64,000 nt of DNA. Origin: Oerskovia flava (lineage in GTDB: Bacteria > Actinomycetota > Actinomycetes > Actinomycetales > Cellulomonadaceae). The translations under genes were made by a program, and so were the position numbers. This document shows positions 17,059 to 25,614 of this stretch, piece after piece. The stretch lies in the NCBI RefSeq assembly GCF_026163685.1, contig NZ_JAOXSR010000003.1, positions 277,999 to 341,998 of the forward strand. Direction: 5' to 3'. Position 1 is the stretch's first letter; every line of letters starts with the position of its first letter. The notes below the pieces were generated by a model. The model saw only the letters and a list, made by a program, of their open reading frames with translations. It searched no databases and was not told where the DNA came from.

Positions 17059-19086
17059 ATGAGGACCTTCGACGTCGAGGGGCACCGCCTGGTCTGGCAG
17101 GGGGACGGGGAGACGCTCGTCGTCGAGCCGTGGGGGGCGGACAGCCTGCGGGTGCGGGCGACGATGAGGGGGGAGGTCCTGGACACCGACTGGGCACTTC
17201 TCGAGCCTGCCGACCGGGACGCCCGGATCACCGTCGACGGCGACCGGGCCGTGCTGGTCAACGGCCGGATCAGCGCCCGCCTGCACGCGACGGGCGGGTA
17301 CGACGAGCAGGTCGGCTACGAGACGACGTCGTGCACGATCGAGTTCGTCGACCAGCACGGCAGGACGCTGCTGCGCGAGCTCGACGCCGGCGGGTCCCTC
17401 AAGCTGCGGTCCCGCGCGTTCGCGCCGCTGCTCGGTGGTGACCACAAGCTCTCGGCGAGCTTCGAGCCCAACCCGGGCGAGAAGCTCTTCGGGATGGGCC
17501 AGTACCAGCAGCACATCCTCGACATCAAGGGCAGCACGTTCGAGCTCGCCCACCGCAACTCCCAGGCCAGCGTCCCCTTCGTCCTGTCCAGCGCCGGCTA
17601 CGGATTCCTGTGGCACAACCCGGCGATCGGTCAGGCGACGTTCGCCACCAACCGCACCTCGTGGACCGCGGACTCCACCCAGCAGCTCGACTACTGGATC
17701 ACCGCCGGGGACACCCCGGCGCAGATCACCAGCGCGTACGCCGACGCCACCGGGCACGTGCCGATGATGCCCGAGTACGGACTGGGCTACTGGCAGTGCA
17801 AGCTGCGGTACTGGAACCAGGAGCAGCTGCTCGGCGTCGCCCGGGAGCACAAGCGCCGCGGGCTTCCCCTGGACGTCATCGTCGCCGACTTCTTCCACTG
17901 GCCGCAGATGGGCGACTTCCGGTTCGACGAGGAGTTCTGGCCCGACCCCCGGGCCATGGTCGCCGAGCTCAACGACCTCGGCGTCGAGCTCATGGTCTCG
18001 ATCTGGCCCCAGGTGTCGACCTCGTCGGAGAACTTCGCGGAGTTTCGCCGGCGCAACTTCCTCGTCAAGGCCGAGCGCGGTCCGGACGTGCAGATGGGGT
18101 TCCAGGGACCGTCGATGTTCTACGACGTCACCAACCCCGCGGCCCGCGAACGCCTCTGGGAGATCGTCACCGCGAACTACTACGACCACGGGATCCGGTC
18201 GTTCTGGCTCGACGAGGCCGAGCCCGAGTACGGCGTCTACGACTTCGACAACTACCGCTACCACGCCGGGACGAACGCGCAGGTCGGCAACATCTACCCC
18301 CAGCTCTACGCGCGCGCGTTCTACGACGGTCAGGTCGAGGCGGGGCAGAGCGACGTCGTCAACCTGGTGCGGTGCGCCTGGGCCGGGAGCCAGCGCTACG
18401 GCGTGCTCGTGTGGTCCGGCGACATCCACTCGACCTTCGAGGACCTGCGCCGCCAGATCACGGCGGGCATCCACATGGGCGTCGCGGGCATCCCCTGGTT
18501 CACCACCGACATCGGCGGGTTCCACCACGGCGACTCCACCGACCCGGCCTTCCACGAGCTGCTGATCCGTTGGACGCAGTTCGGCACGTTCTGCCCGGTC
18601 ATGCGGATGCACGGCGACCGCCTGCCGTACGAGGACGTGACCGCCGGCGACGGCACGCCCCGGCTGCGCTCGGGCGGGCCGAACGAGCTGTGGAGCTTCG
18701 GCGACGACGTCTACGACGTGCTCACCCGCTTCCTCGAGCTGCGGGAGACCCTCCGCCCCTACACCCGTCACCTCATGGCCGAGGCCCACCACCACGGTCA
18801 GCCGGTCCTGCGGGGCCTGTTCCACGAGTTCCCCGACGACGAGCGCGCGTGGGGCGTCGACGACCAGTACCTGTACGGTCCCGACCTCCTCGTGGCGCCC
18901 GTCACGACGGCCGGTGCGCGCGAGCGCACCGTCTACCTGCCCGCCGGGGCGCGGTGGGTCGAGCACGCCACCGGTCGGGTGCATGACGGCGGCCAGGAGC
19001 TCGTCGTCGACGCGCCGCTCGACGTCGTGCCGGTCTTCGTGCGCGACCGGACGCTCGACGAGCTCCTGGAGCGGCTCGACACCTGA
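17059..19086 (+). CDS. Glycoside hydrolase family 31 alpha-glycosidase (alpha-xylosidase-like)
   Basis: A 675-residue cytoplasmic GH31 enzyme without a signal peptide. The N-terminal beta-sandwich is followed by the catalytic barrel. The nucleophile is Asp385 in FWLDEAEPE, and the acid/base is Asp455 in VWSGDIHSTF. GLGYWQCKLRYWNQEQLL and VIVADFFHWPQMGDFRFDEEFWPDP are typical of the YicI/alpha-xylosidase side of the family. The C-terminal beta domain ends at LLERLDT. A GAGAGGA RBS lies 8 nt before the ATG. As the last gene of the importer operon it probably removes non-reducing alpha-linked residues from imported oligosaccharides. Alpha-xylosidase is most likely, but alpha-glucosidase or transglycosylase activity is not excluded. 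Confidence 0.88.
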   Translation: MRTFDVEGHRLVWQGDGETLVVEPWGADSLRVRATMRGEVLDTDWALLEPADRDARITVDGDRAVLVNGRISARLHATGGYDEQVGYETTSCTIEFVDQHGRTLLRELDAGGSLKLRSRAFAPLLGGDHKLSASFEPNPGEKLFGMGQYQQHILDIKGSTFELAHRNSQASVPFVLSSAGYGFLWHNPAIGQATFATNRTSWTADSTQQLDYWITAGDTPAQITSAYADATGHVPMMPEYGLGYWQCKLRYWNQEQLLGVAREHKRRGLPLDVIVADFFHWPQMGDFRFDEEFWPDPRAMVAELNDLGVELMVSIWPQVSTSSENFAEFRRRNFLVKAERGPDVQMGFQGPSMFYDVTNPAARERLWEIVTANYYDHGIRSFWLDEAEPEYGVYDFDNYRYHAGTNAQVGNIYPQLYARAFYDGQVEAGQSDVVNLVRCAWAGSQRYGVLVWSGDIHSTFEDLRRQITAGIHMGVAGIPWFTTDIGGFHHGDSTDPAFHELLIRWTQFGTFCPVMRMHGDRLPYEDVTAGDGTPRLRSGGPNELWSFGDDVYDVLTRFLELRETLRPYTRHLMAEAHHHGQPVLRGLFHEFPDDERAWGVDDQYLYGPDLLVAPVTTAGARERTVYLPAGARWVEHATGRVHDGGQELVVDAPLDVVPVFVRDRTLDELLERLDT

Positions 19087-19096
19087 TCCCCGGGGC

Positions 19097-20686
19097 TCAG
19101 TGCTCTCCGGCGCCGCCACCGGCGGGGACGGCGCGGAGCGTCACCAGCGCGACCACGGCGAGCACGACGACGAGGACCGCGCACGTGGCCGCCGCAACGT
19201 GCAGGCCCGTGGTGAACGCCTCGCGGGCGGTGTCGAGCAGGAGCGCGCCCTGCTCCCCGCCGAGGTCGGCCGCGACCGCTCCGGCGGCGCCGAGGGTCTC
19301 CGACGCGGCGGGGGGCACGTCGCCGAGCGCGGGTGCGGCGTCGGTCATCCGGTCGCGGTAGACGGCGCTGCCGATGCTCCCGAGCACCGCGAGGCCGAGG
19401 GCGCCGCCGAGCTCGTTGCCGGTCTCGGAGATCGCGGACGCGGCGCCCGCGCGCTCGGGCGGAGCCGTGCTGAGCACGAGGTCGGTGCCGAGCACCCCGA
19501 CCGGGGACAGGCCGACGAACGCGACGACAGAGCCGGCGACGACGAGCGGCAGCCCGGCCGCGGCGTCGGCCAGGAGGAACAGCCCGAACCCCCCCGTGCT
19601 GACCGCCAGGCCCGTCGCCATCACGAACGCGGGTCGGATTCGCCGCACGGCCGCCGCGGCGCTCAGGGCGCCGACGATGCCGGCGACCGTGCCCGGCAGC
19701 GTCCACAGGCCGGCGGTGAGCGGGCTGAGGCCGGCGACGAGCTGCAGGTACTGCGCGATGAAGAGGTTGAAGCCCATCATCGCGAAGGTGCTGAACGCGA
19801 CGAGGCCCAGGGACGCGCTGAAGCTCGCGCGGGAGAACAGCGTGAGGTCGAGCATGGGCGTGCTGCTGCGCCGCTGACGGCGCACGAACCCGGCGACGAG
19901 ACCGGCGCCGACGAGCGTCGCGACGACCGCGCCCGTGCTCGCACCGTGGAACGCGAGCTCCTTGACGCCGTACACCGTCACGAGGATCGCGACGACGAGC
20001 AGCGCCGCGCTCGCGAGGTCGACGCGTCCGGGTGCGGGGTCCTTGTACTCGGGCAGCAGACGCGGACCGGCAGCGAGGAGCAGAAGCATGACGGGGACGC
20101 CCACGAGGAAGACCGAGCCCCACCAGAAGTGCTCGAGCAGCGCACCCCCGACGAGCGGGCCGATGGCCCCGCCGACCATAAAGCTCATCATCCACAGCGA
20201 GATCGCGAGGGTGCGCTGCGCCCGGTCGTGGAACATGTTGCGGATCAGCGCGAGCGTCGAGGGCATGAGGGTGGCACCCGCGACGCCGAGGAGCGCCCGG
20301 CTCGCGACGAGGAGCTCGGCGGTCGGTGAGTAGGCGGCGAGGAGCGAGGCCACGAGGAACGCGGCGGCGCCGATGAGCAGCAGGCGGCGGCGCCCGATCC
20401 GGTCGCCGAGGACACCCATGGGGACGAGGAAGCCGGCGATGAGGAAGCCGTAGATGTCGGTGATCCACAGCAGCTGCGTCGCACTGGGGGCGAGGTCCGC
20501 GGTGAGCTGGGGGACCGCGAGGTGCAGCACGGTCATGTCCATCGTCAGGAGCATCGCCGGCAGCGCGAGGACGGCGAGGCCGATCCACTCGGTGCGGCCC
20601 GCGCGGGGCGGGGCGGCAGTCGGGTCGTGGCCGGAAGCGGTCTGCGGCGTGGCGCTCGTCGTGCGCGCCCCGGTGTCGTCGGTCAT
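19097..20686 (-). CDS. MFS drug exporter, DHA2 (EmrB/QacA-SmvA) family
   Basis: A 529-residue transporter with about 14 hydrophobic segments. Motif A is LVPMGVLGDRIGRRRLLLIG, and the early TM1 motif is LTMDMTVLHLAVPQL. The motif C region (GVAGATLMPSTLALIRNMF) marks a drug:H+ antiporter of the DHA2 type. GGGGAG precedes the ATG by about 6 nt. It is convergent with the GH31 operon. A palindrome in its promoter (20744-20753) suggests control by a TetR/MarR-type repressor, but none is encoded next to it. The substrate is probably a cationic drug or dye. Confidence 0.88.
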   Translation of the reverse strand: MTDDTGARTTSATPQTASGHDPTAAPPRAGRTEWIGLAVLALPAMLLTMDMTVLHLAVPQLTADLAPSATQLLWITDIYGFLIAGFLVPMGVLGDRIGRRRLLLIGAAAFLVASLLAAYSPTAELLVASRALLGVAGATLMPSTLALIRNMFHDRAQRTLAISLWMMSFMVGGAIGPLVGGALLEHFWWGSVFLVGVPVMLLLLAAGPRLLPEYKDPAPGRVDLASAALLVVAILVTVYGVKELAFHGASTGAVVATLVGAGLVAGFVRRQRRSSTPMLDLTLFSRASFSASLGLVAFSTFAMMGFNLFIAQYLQLVAGLSPLTAGLWTLPGTVAGIVGALSAAAAVRRIRPAFVMATGLAVSTGGFGLFLLADAAAGLPLVVAGSVVAFVGLSPVGVLGTDLVLSTAPPERAGAASAISETGNELGGALGLAVLGSIGSAVYRDRMTDAAPALGDVPPAASETLGAAGAVAADLGGEQGALLLDTAREAFTTGLHVAAATCAVLVVVLAVVALVTLRAVPAGGGAGEH

Positions 20687-20743
20687 GCGTCTCCCCGTTC
20701 GTCGGTCGGTCCGCGAGTGCGGTCGTGACGAACGTAGAACCTC

Positions 20744-20753
20744 AACAATTGTT
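20744..20753. promoter_or_regulatory. Palindromic operator before the MFS exporter
   Basis: AACAATTGTT is a perfect palindrome within CTCAACAATTGTTCAG, in an AT-rich island about 58 bp upstream of the exporter start. It suits a TetR or MarR repressor dimer. The regulator must be encoded elsewhere. Confidence 0.55.
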
Positions 20754-20797
20754 CAGGTCAAGAGCTGTGTGGGTGCTCCCGACGGCGACCGAGCCGG

Positions 20798-21034
20798 CTA
20801 CCCGCCGGAGAACGGCGGCAGGACGTCGACCGTCTGGTCGTCGTCCAGCGTGACGTCCGGGTCCGCGGTGCGGACGCCCTCGACGAGGACCGAGCAGCGC
20901 GGCAGCACGTCGGTGAGCGCGGGATGACGCGACGTCATCGCGGTGAACAGCTCCCCGACCGTCGCGCCCGGCACGGTCTCGGACGGCATCCCGGCGGCCT
21001 CGGCTGCCCCGGCGAAGTAGCGGACCTGCGGCAC
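20798..21034 (-). CDS. moaD: MoaD, molybdopterin synthase small subunit
   Basis: A 78-residue ubiquitin-like protein that carries the sulfur used by molybdopterin synthase to turn cPMP into molybdopterin. The family pattern is clear: VRYFAGAAEAAG at the N-terminus, SVLVEGVR in the middle and the required C-terminal Gly-Gly (DVLPPFSGG), which is adenylated and thiocarboxylated. It is the last gene of the moe/moa operon, 1 bp after the DUF6457 stop. Its partner MoaE is not encoded in this window. Confidence 0.93.
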   Translation of the reverse strand: MPQVRYFAGAAEAAGMPSETVPGATVGELFTAMTSRHPALTDVLPRCSVLVEGVRTADPDVTLDDDQTVDVLPPFSGG

Positions 21035-21035
21035 G

Positions 21036-21353
21036 TCAGAGGACCTCGGGGCCGTGGTCGAGCGGGCCCGTCCCCGAGGAGCCCTGCTGCTCCGACTGCC
21101 CTGGCTGCGCCGGCCAGGCGAGCGCGAGCTCGGTGGCGCGGTCCATGACGTCCTCGACCGGATGGTCCGCGCCCTCCCCGGCGGCCATCCCGGCGACGTA
21201 CCCGGCGATGAACGTCGTCAGGGGGGCGGCGGGCCGCTCGATCGCGTGCGCGGCGTCCCGCGCGAGATCGAGGATCGCGGCCATGTCGACGACGCCCCGG
21301 TCGAGGCCGAACTCCTCGACCAGCGCGTCCACCCAGCGTTCGAGGTTGCTCAT
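21036..21353 (-). CDS. DUF6457 family small protein in the molybdenum cofactor operon
   Basis: A 105-residue acidic helical protein starting MSNLERWVDALVEEFGLDRG, with a conserved-looking helix AILDLARDAAHAIERPAAPLTTFIAGYVAG and a disordered tail. It matches what I know as DUF6457, whose function is unknown. The ATG overlaps the mobA stop by 4 nt and the gene ends 1 bp before moaD, so it is embedded in the operon and probably helps cofactor synthesis or delivery to a molybdoenzyme. No catalytic motif is visible. Confidence 0.75.
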   Translation of the reverse strand: MSNLERWVDALVEEFGLDRGVVDMAAILDLARDAAHAIERPAAPLTTFIAGYVAGMAAGEGADHPVEDVMDRATELALAWPAQPGQSEQQGSSGTGPLDHGPEVL

Positions 21354-22009
21354 GCGGTGCCTCCCGACTCCCTGTGCGTGGGTCGTTCGTACGTGTGGGC
21401 ATCCTCCCACGTGTCGATGTCGGTGCTCAGCCCTGCGGCGTCCTCGACCTCCCGCAGGTCGAGCCCGGCGACGAGCCGCCGGACCGGTGCGCCGTGCACC
21501 GAGCCCTGCGCCGACAGCTCCTGCACACGCCGTTCGAGGGAGGTGCGCCGGTAGAGGCCGACGAGCCACTGCGCCCGACCCGCGTGGACCAGGTGCACCC
21601 CGTCGCACGGGGAGTCAGCAGCGGGGCCGGTCGAGAGGTCGGTGGAGACGGCCGCCAGCAGCAGCGGGACACCCTCCGCGGCCCGGGGCACGTCGCAGGC
21701 GAGAAGCAGGACCCAGCCGGGCGCGTCGTCGGGCAGGGGAGGGGTCCGCAGGGCGGCCAGGCCCGCGGCGGTGCCGGCGACCGGCCCGCCGAACGGCGGG
21801 TCCTCGCGGGTGAGCCGGTACGCGTCGGAGGCGAGCTCCGGCGGCCCGACGACGGCCGTCACCCGCGCCTCGTCGGTCGCGGTCAGCACGTGGTCGAGCA
21901 GGCGGGCACCTGCCACGACGAGCTGCGGCTTGGACGTGCCGAGCCGTGCGGCACGACCCCCGGCGAGCACGACGGCATCGAAGGTCGGTCCCGACGCCCG
22001 GTTCTTCAT
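21350..22009 (-). CDS. mobA: MobA-like molybdenum cofactor nucleotidyltransferase
   Basis: A 219-residue NTP-transferase with the nucleotide-binding signature LAGGRAARLGTSKPQL, the motif EDPPFGGPVAG and the metal-binding CDVP region. The end DIDTWEDAHTY is typical of actinobacterial MobA. It attaches GMP (MobA) or CMP (MocA-like) to molybdenum cofactor; the short length and the operon favour MobA. It overlaps moaC upstream and DUF6457 downstream by ATGA junctions. Confidence 0.88.
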   Translation of the reverse strand: MKNRASGPTFDAVVLAGGRAARLGTSKPQLVVAGARLLDHVLTATDEARVTAVVGPPELASDAYRLTREDPPFGGPVAGTAAGLAALRTPPLPDDAPGWVLLLACDVPRAAEGVPLLLAAVSTDLSTGPAADSPCDGVHLVHAGRAQWLVGLYRRTSLERRVQELSAQGSVHGAPVRRLVAGLDLREVEDAAGLSTDIDTWEDAHTYERPTHRESGGTA

Positions 22010-22488
22010 CCCTGTCGGGTCCAGTCGCCGGACTTGCCGCCCGTCTTCGCCTGGAGCCGGACGTCCGTCAGCTCGACCGACTTGTCGAGGCCCTTGACCA
22101 TGTCGACGACCGCGAGTCCCGCGACCGCGACCGCGGTGAGGGCCTCCATCTCGACGCCCGTGCGGTCCGCGGTGCGGACGGTCGCGGTGACGTCCACGCC
22201 GTGGTCGGTGATCTCGAGGTCGACGACCGCGCCGTGCACCCCGATGACATGGGCGAGCGGCAGGAGCTCCGCCGTCCGCTTGGCGCCCGCGATACCGGCG
22301 ATCCGCGCCACGGCGAGCACGTCGCCCTTCGGCACGTCGCCCGAGCGCAGCGCCGCCACGACGTCCGGGCCACAGCGGACCGTGCCGGTCGCGGTCGCGG
22401 ACCGGACCGTGGGTTGCTTCGTGGTGACGTCGACCATGCGGGCGTGCCCGCGCTCGTCGAGGTGGGTGAACCGTCCGCTCTCGCTCAT
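22006..22488 (-). CDS. moaC: MoaC, cyclic pyranopterin monophosphate synthase
   Basis: A 160-residue MoaC, which completes the first step of molybdenum cofactor synthesis from the MoaA product. Signatures are MVDVTTKQPTVRSATATG, KGDVLAVARIAGI, AKRTAELLPLAH and GVEMEALTAVAVAGLAVVDMVK, covering the conserved Lys, His and Glu of the hexamer active sites. It overlaps mobA by ATGA and follows moeA after a short gap that looks like a 26-bp tandem duplication. MoaA itself is not in the window. Confidence 0.95.
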   Translation of the reverse strand: MSESGRFTHLDERGHARMVDVTTKQPTVRSATATGTVRCGPDVVAALRSGDVPKGDVLAVARIAGIAGAKRTAELLPLAHVIGVHGAVVDLEITDHGVDVTATVRTADRTGVEMEALTAVAVAGLAVVDMVKGLDKSVELTDVRLQAKTGGKSGDWTRQG

Positions 22489-22534
22489 ACGATCACCATG
22501 ACACGGGCGCTCATGCGATCACCATGACACGGAC
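22483..22534. repeat. 26-bp tandem duplication at the moeA/moaC junction
   Basis: Bases 22483-22508 and 22509-22534 match at 24 of 26 positions. Each copy contains an ATGA start/stop junction on the minus strand. In the upstream copy the TGA ends moeA, and in the downstream copy the ATG starts moaC. The ancestral genes probably overlapped by 4 nt before the duplication. Confidence 0.85.
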
Positions 22535-23830
22535 GGTGTCACCGGGACGGACCTCGTCCACGTCGGCCCCCACGACGGCGACCGCGTCCGCGCGCGCGAG
22601 CGACGAGACCAGGTGCGAGCCCGAGCCGCCACCCGGCTTGCGGACGGCGGCGGGCACGACCTGCCCCTGCGGCGTGTGCACGACCGGCACGAACTGCTCG
22701 CGGCCCGGCGGCGACCGCCAGCCCTCCGCGGCCACGCGCTCGACGAGCGGTCGGGCAGGGTCCGCCAGTCCGCGCAGCCGACCGATCGCGGGCCGGACGA
22801 ACGCCTCGAAGGACACGAACGCGGCGACCGGGTTGCCGGGCACCGCGATCCACGGCACCCCGCGCCAGCGGGCGAGGGCCTGCGGCTTGCCGGGCTGCAT
22901 GCCGACGGCGACGAGCTGCACGTCGCTCACCGCGTCGTCGCCGCCGAGGAGGACCTCCTTGACGACGTCGAACGCCCCGGCGCTCACCCCGCCGGAAGTG
23001 ACGAGGAGATCGGCGTCGCGGGCCGCGGCCTCCAGCGCGGCGTACAGCGCGTCCGGGGTGTCGGGCACCGCGCCGACCCGGTCGACGACCGCGCCCGCGT
23101 CCCGGGCGCACGCCGCCAGGAGGAACGAGTTGGAGTCGGGGATCTGGCCGGGCCCTGGATCGTCGGGCCGCGTCCCGTCGCCCGTGCCCGCTGTTCGGGC
23201 CGGTACGAGCTCGCTGCCGGTGGACAGGACGACGACGCGCGGTGCGCGGTGCACCGGCAGGTCGCCGTGGCCGATCGACGCCGCGGCGGACACGAGCCGC
23301 GGGGTGAGCACGGCGCCCGCGCGAGCGATGAGGTCTCCGGGCTCGACGTCCTCGCCGCGCCGGCGGATGTGCGTGCGGCCGAGGGCGTGGACCGCGACGG
23401 TGCGCTCGCGGGTGGTGGCGCCCGCGACGAACCGTCGGGTCGACGTCCGCTCCACGGGCACGACGGCGTCGCACCCGTCGGGCACCGGCGCGCCCGTCAT
23501 GATGCGCGCGGCCTGGCCGGGACCGAGGCGGAACACCCCGGCGGGCGCGGGCGACTCCGGCGCCGCGGCGAGGTCGGCGACCACGTCGAGCCTGACGGGG
23601 CGCTCGGGCGTGGCGTGCGCGACGTCGTCGGCCCGCACCGCGTACCCGTCCATCGCGGACGCGTCGAACGGCGGGACCGCGAGGCGGGCGTGCAGGTCCT
23701 CCGCCAGGACCGCGCCGAGCGCGTCGTCGAGCGGCACCCGCACACCGGGCAGCGGCTCGACGAGCCCGAGCGTCCGCTCGAGGTGCGCGGCGACGCTGAG
23801 CGGCTCGGGCAACGACTCGGCTCCGGACAT
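22511..23830 (-). CDS. moeA: MoeA, molybdopterin molybdotransferase
   Basis: A 439-residue MoeA, which inserts molybdenum into adenylylated molybdopterin. Domain III (MoaB/Mog-like) carries TSGGVSAGAFDVVKEVL and the GNPVAAFVSFEAFVRP region. The N-terminal domains show PPFDASAMDGYAVRADDV and RIMTGAPVPDGCDAVVPVE, the classical MoeA signatures. The C-terminal beta domain ends DTVRVMVIA. It is the first gene of the operon moeA-moaC-mobA-DUF6457-moaD. Together with the MoaB at 6012 and the mod transporter it covers late cofactor assembly. Confidence 0.95.
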   Translation of the reverse strand: MSGAESLPEPLSVAAHLERTLGLVEPLPGVRVPLDDALGAVLAEDLHARLAVPPFDASAMDGYAVRADDVAHATPERPVRLDVVADLAAAPESPAPAGVFRLGPGQAARIMTGAPVPDGCDAVVPVERTSTRRFVAGATTRERTVAVHALGRTHIRRRGEDVEPGDLIARAGAVLTPRLVSAAASIGHGDLPVHRAPRVVVLSTGSELVPARTAGTGDGTRPDDPGPGQIPDSNSFLLAACARDAGAVVDRVGAVPDTPDALYAALEAAARDADLLVTSGGVSAGAFDVVKEVLLGGDDAVSDVQLVAVGMQPGKPQALARWRGVPWIAVPGNPVAAFVSFEAFVRPAIGRLRGLADPARPLVERVAAEGWRSPPGREQFVPVVHTPQGQVVPAAVRKPGGGSGSHLVSSLARADAVAVVGADVDEVRPGDTVRVMVIA

Positions 23831-23958
23831 GGCACGACGGTAGCGAAGGGGCGGGCGCGGGAGGTGCGGCGTCCCGGAGCGTGACCGGTGCAGGCGGGCT
23901 CCCGCTGCCCGGAGCGGAACCGCTCGCCTCGCGTGCGCTCCTCTGCCACGGTGGGGGG

Positions 23959-24717
23959 ATGGCGCAGGTCGGTACGGTCGCGGTGCTCTCGGACGTGCAC
24001 GGGGTGCTGCCCGTCCTCGACGCGGTGCTGGCGACCACGGAGGTGCGAGCCGCCGAGTTCGTCGTCGTCACCGGCGACCACTGCTCCGGACCGCAGCCGC
24101 GCGAGGTCCTCGACCGGCTGCGCAACCTGGGGGACCGCGTCGTGCTGGTCAGGGGGAACGCCGACCGCGAGCTGGTCGCCGTCGCGCGCGGGGCCGAGAT
24201 CGACGTCCCCGACCCGATCGTGCCGTGGGCCGCGTCGCAGCTGCGACCCGTGGACGTCGAGGTCCTCGATGCGCTGCCGCACCCGGTGGAGCTCTCGGTG
24301 CGAGGGTTCGGTCCCGTGGTGTTCTGCCACGGCACCCCGCGCGACGACGAGGAGGTCGTCCTCGTCGACACCCGGATCGACCGGTGGGTCGAAGCGTTCG
24401 CGGGTCTGCGTGACGAGGTCCGGACCGTCGTCTGCGGGCACACGCACATGCCGTTCGTGCGGCTCGTCGACCGGCGGCTCGTCGTCAACCCCGGCAGCAT
24501 CGGCATGCCGTACGGGCGACCCGGCGGGTCGTTCGCGATCCTGCGCGACGGGGCCGTGGGGTTGCACCACGTGGACGTCGACGTCGCCGCGGTGAGTCGT
24601 GAGATCGTCGAGGCCTGCGACTACCCGGACGTCCAGGAGTGGGTCGAGCAGTTCGTGGCGTCCCGTGCGAGCGACGCCGAGGCGCTGCACGTCTTCGGTC
24701 CGCGCGACGGGCGCTGA
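23959..24717 (+). CDS. Calcineurin-like metallophosphoesterase (YfcE type)
   Basis: A 252-residue metallophosphoesterase with the two-metal motifs in order: SDVHGV, GDHCSGP, GNADRE and GHTHMPF, with NPGSIGMPYG after them. These fit the YfcE/MJ0936 phosphodiesterase group. The Cys replaces the usual residue after GDH, and the GNxD form replaces GNHD, which is common in this subgroup. I chose the ATG at 23959 after GTGGGGGG, just before the first strand; the GTG at 23881 would add 26 unconserved residues. The gene stands alone, and its substrate is unknown. Confidence 0.85.
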   Translation: MAQVGTVAVLSDVHGVLPVLDAVLATTEVRAAEFVVVTGDHCSGPQPREVLDRLRNLGDRVVLVRGNADRELVAVARGAEIDVPDPIVPWAASQLRPVDVEVLDALPHPVELSVRGFGPVVFCHGTPRDDEEVVLVDTRIDRWVEAFAGLRDEVRTVVCGHTHMPFVRLVDRRLVVNPGSIGMPYGRPGGSFAILRDGAVGLHHVDVDVAAVSREIVEACDYPDVQEWVEQFVASRASDAEALHVFGPRDGR

Positions 24718-24781
24718 CGGGCGGTAGTCTCGCCTCACCTGGCGTCCCACGGCCCCGACGTCCGCGCCCTCCGGAGGCCTC

Positions 24782-25489
24782 GTGCTCGATCTGCTCGTCC
24801 TCGGTGTCCTCGGGATGAATCTCTACGCGCTGTTGCTCGTGGTGCTGCGCGCCCCGCTGTACGGCACGGTCGTCTACCGGCCCATGCTGCTCAACATCGG
24901 GCTGTCGATCGCGCCCGTCCTCGTCCTCGGTGTGTTCGTCGTCGCCGACCTCGCGCTCGTCGCGGGCGGTGCGCCCCCGTGGATCACGGTGACGGTCGCC
25001 GTCGTCGGGGCCCTCGTGTGGCTGCTCCTCCTGCCCAACGCGGGATACCTCGTCACCGAGCTCAACCTCAGCCACCGCAAGGACGGGGAACGGGTCCCGC
25101 TCTGGTACGACATCGTGCTCGTGCTCACCCTCGCGATGTCGGGTGTGCTCAACACCGTCGTCAACGTCCTGCTCGTGCAGGTCCTGTACGCGGTGGTGCG
25201 CTTCCCCGACGACACGGACCCCTTCGCCCGGCCCGCGTCCTGGCTCGTCGCGTTCGCGATCCTGCTGCTCGTGACCGCCGGGATCTACCTCGGGCGGTAC
25301 GTGCGCTTCAACAGCTGGGACCTGCTGCACCCGCTGCAGTTCGTACGCAAGCTCGTCCGTCACCTTCGCGAGCGGGGTGCGGTCGTGGACGCCCTGCTCT
25401 TCTGCCTGCTGCACACCGTGTTCCTCACGCTCATGTACGTCGTGGTCATCGGTACGGTGGTGCGCGCGATCATGGTCGCCGCCTCGTAG
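24782..25489 (+). CDS. DUF1361 family membrane protein
   Basis: A 235-residue integral membrane protein with about seven hydrophobic segments. DUF1361 hallmarks are visible: LLLPNAGYLVTELNLSHRK, VPLWYDIVLVLTLAMSGVLN and GIYLGRYVRFNSWDLL. The function of the family is unknown. A GGAGG-like RBS lies ahead of the GTG start. It follows the phosphoesterase by 64 bp and precedes the GT2/redox enzyme gene by 125 bp. A promoter may lie near 24722 (TAGTCT), so it need not share an operon with either. Confidence 0.82.
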   Translation: MLDLLVLGVLGMNLYALLLVVLRAPLYGTVVYRPMLLNIGLSIAPVLVLGVFVVADLALVAGGAPPWITVTVAVVGALVWLLLLPNAGYLVTELNLSHRKDGERVPLWYDIVLVLTLAMSGVLNTVVNVLLVQVLYAVVRFPDDTDPFARPASWLVAFAILLLVTAGIYLGRYVRFNSWDLLHPLQFVRKLVRHLRERGAVVDALLFCLLHTVFLTLMYVVVIGTVVRAIMVAAS

Positions 25490-25614
25490 CAGGCGCCGGG
25501 ACCAGGGCCGGCACCCGGGGGCTCGCCCCGCCCGCGTGCGAGCGGCCGCCGGCGGAGAGACGCTGCAGGGGACGGACGACGAGCCGTCGTCGAATCGCCG
25601 ACCGAAGGACACCA

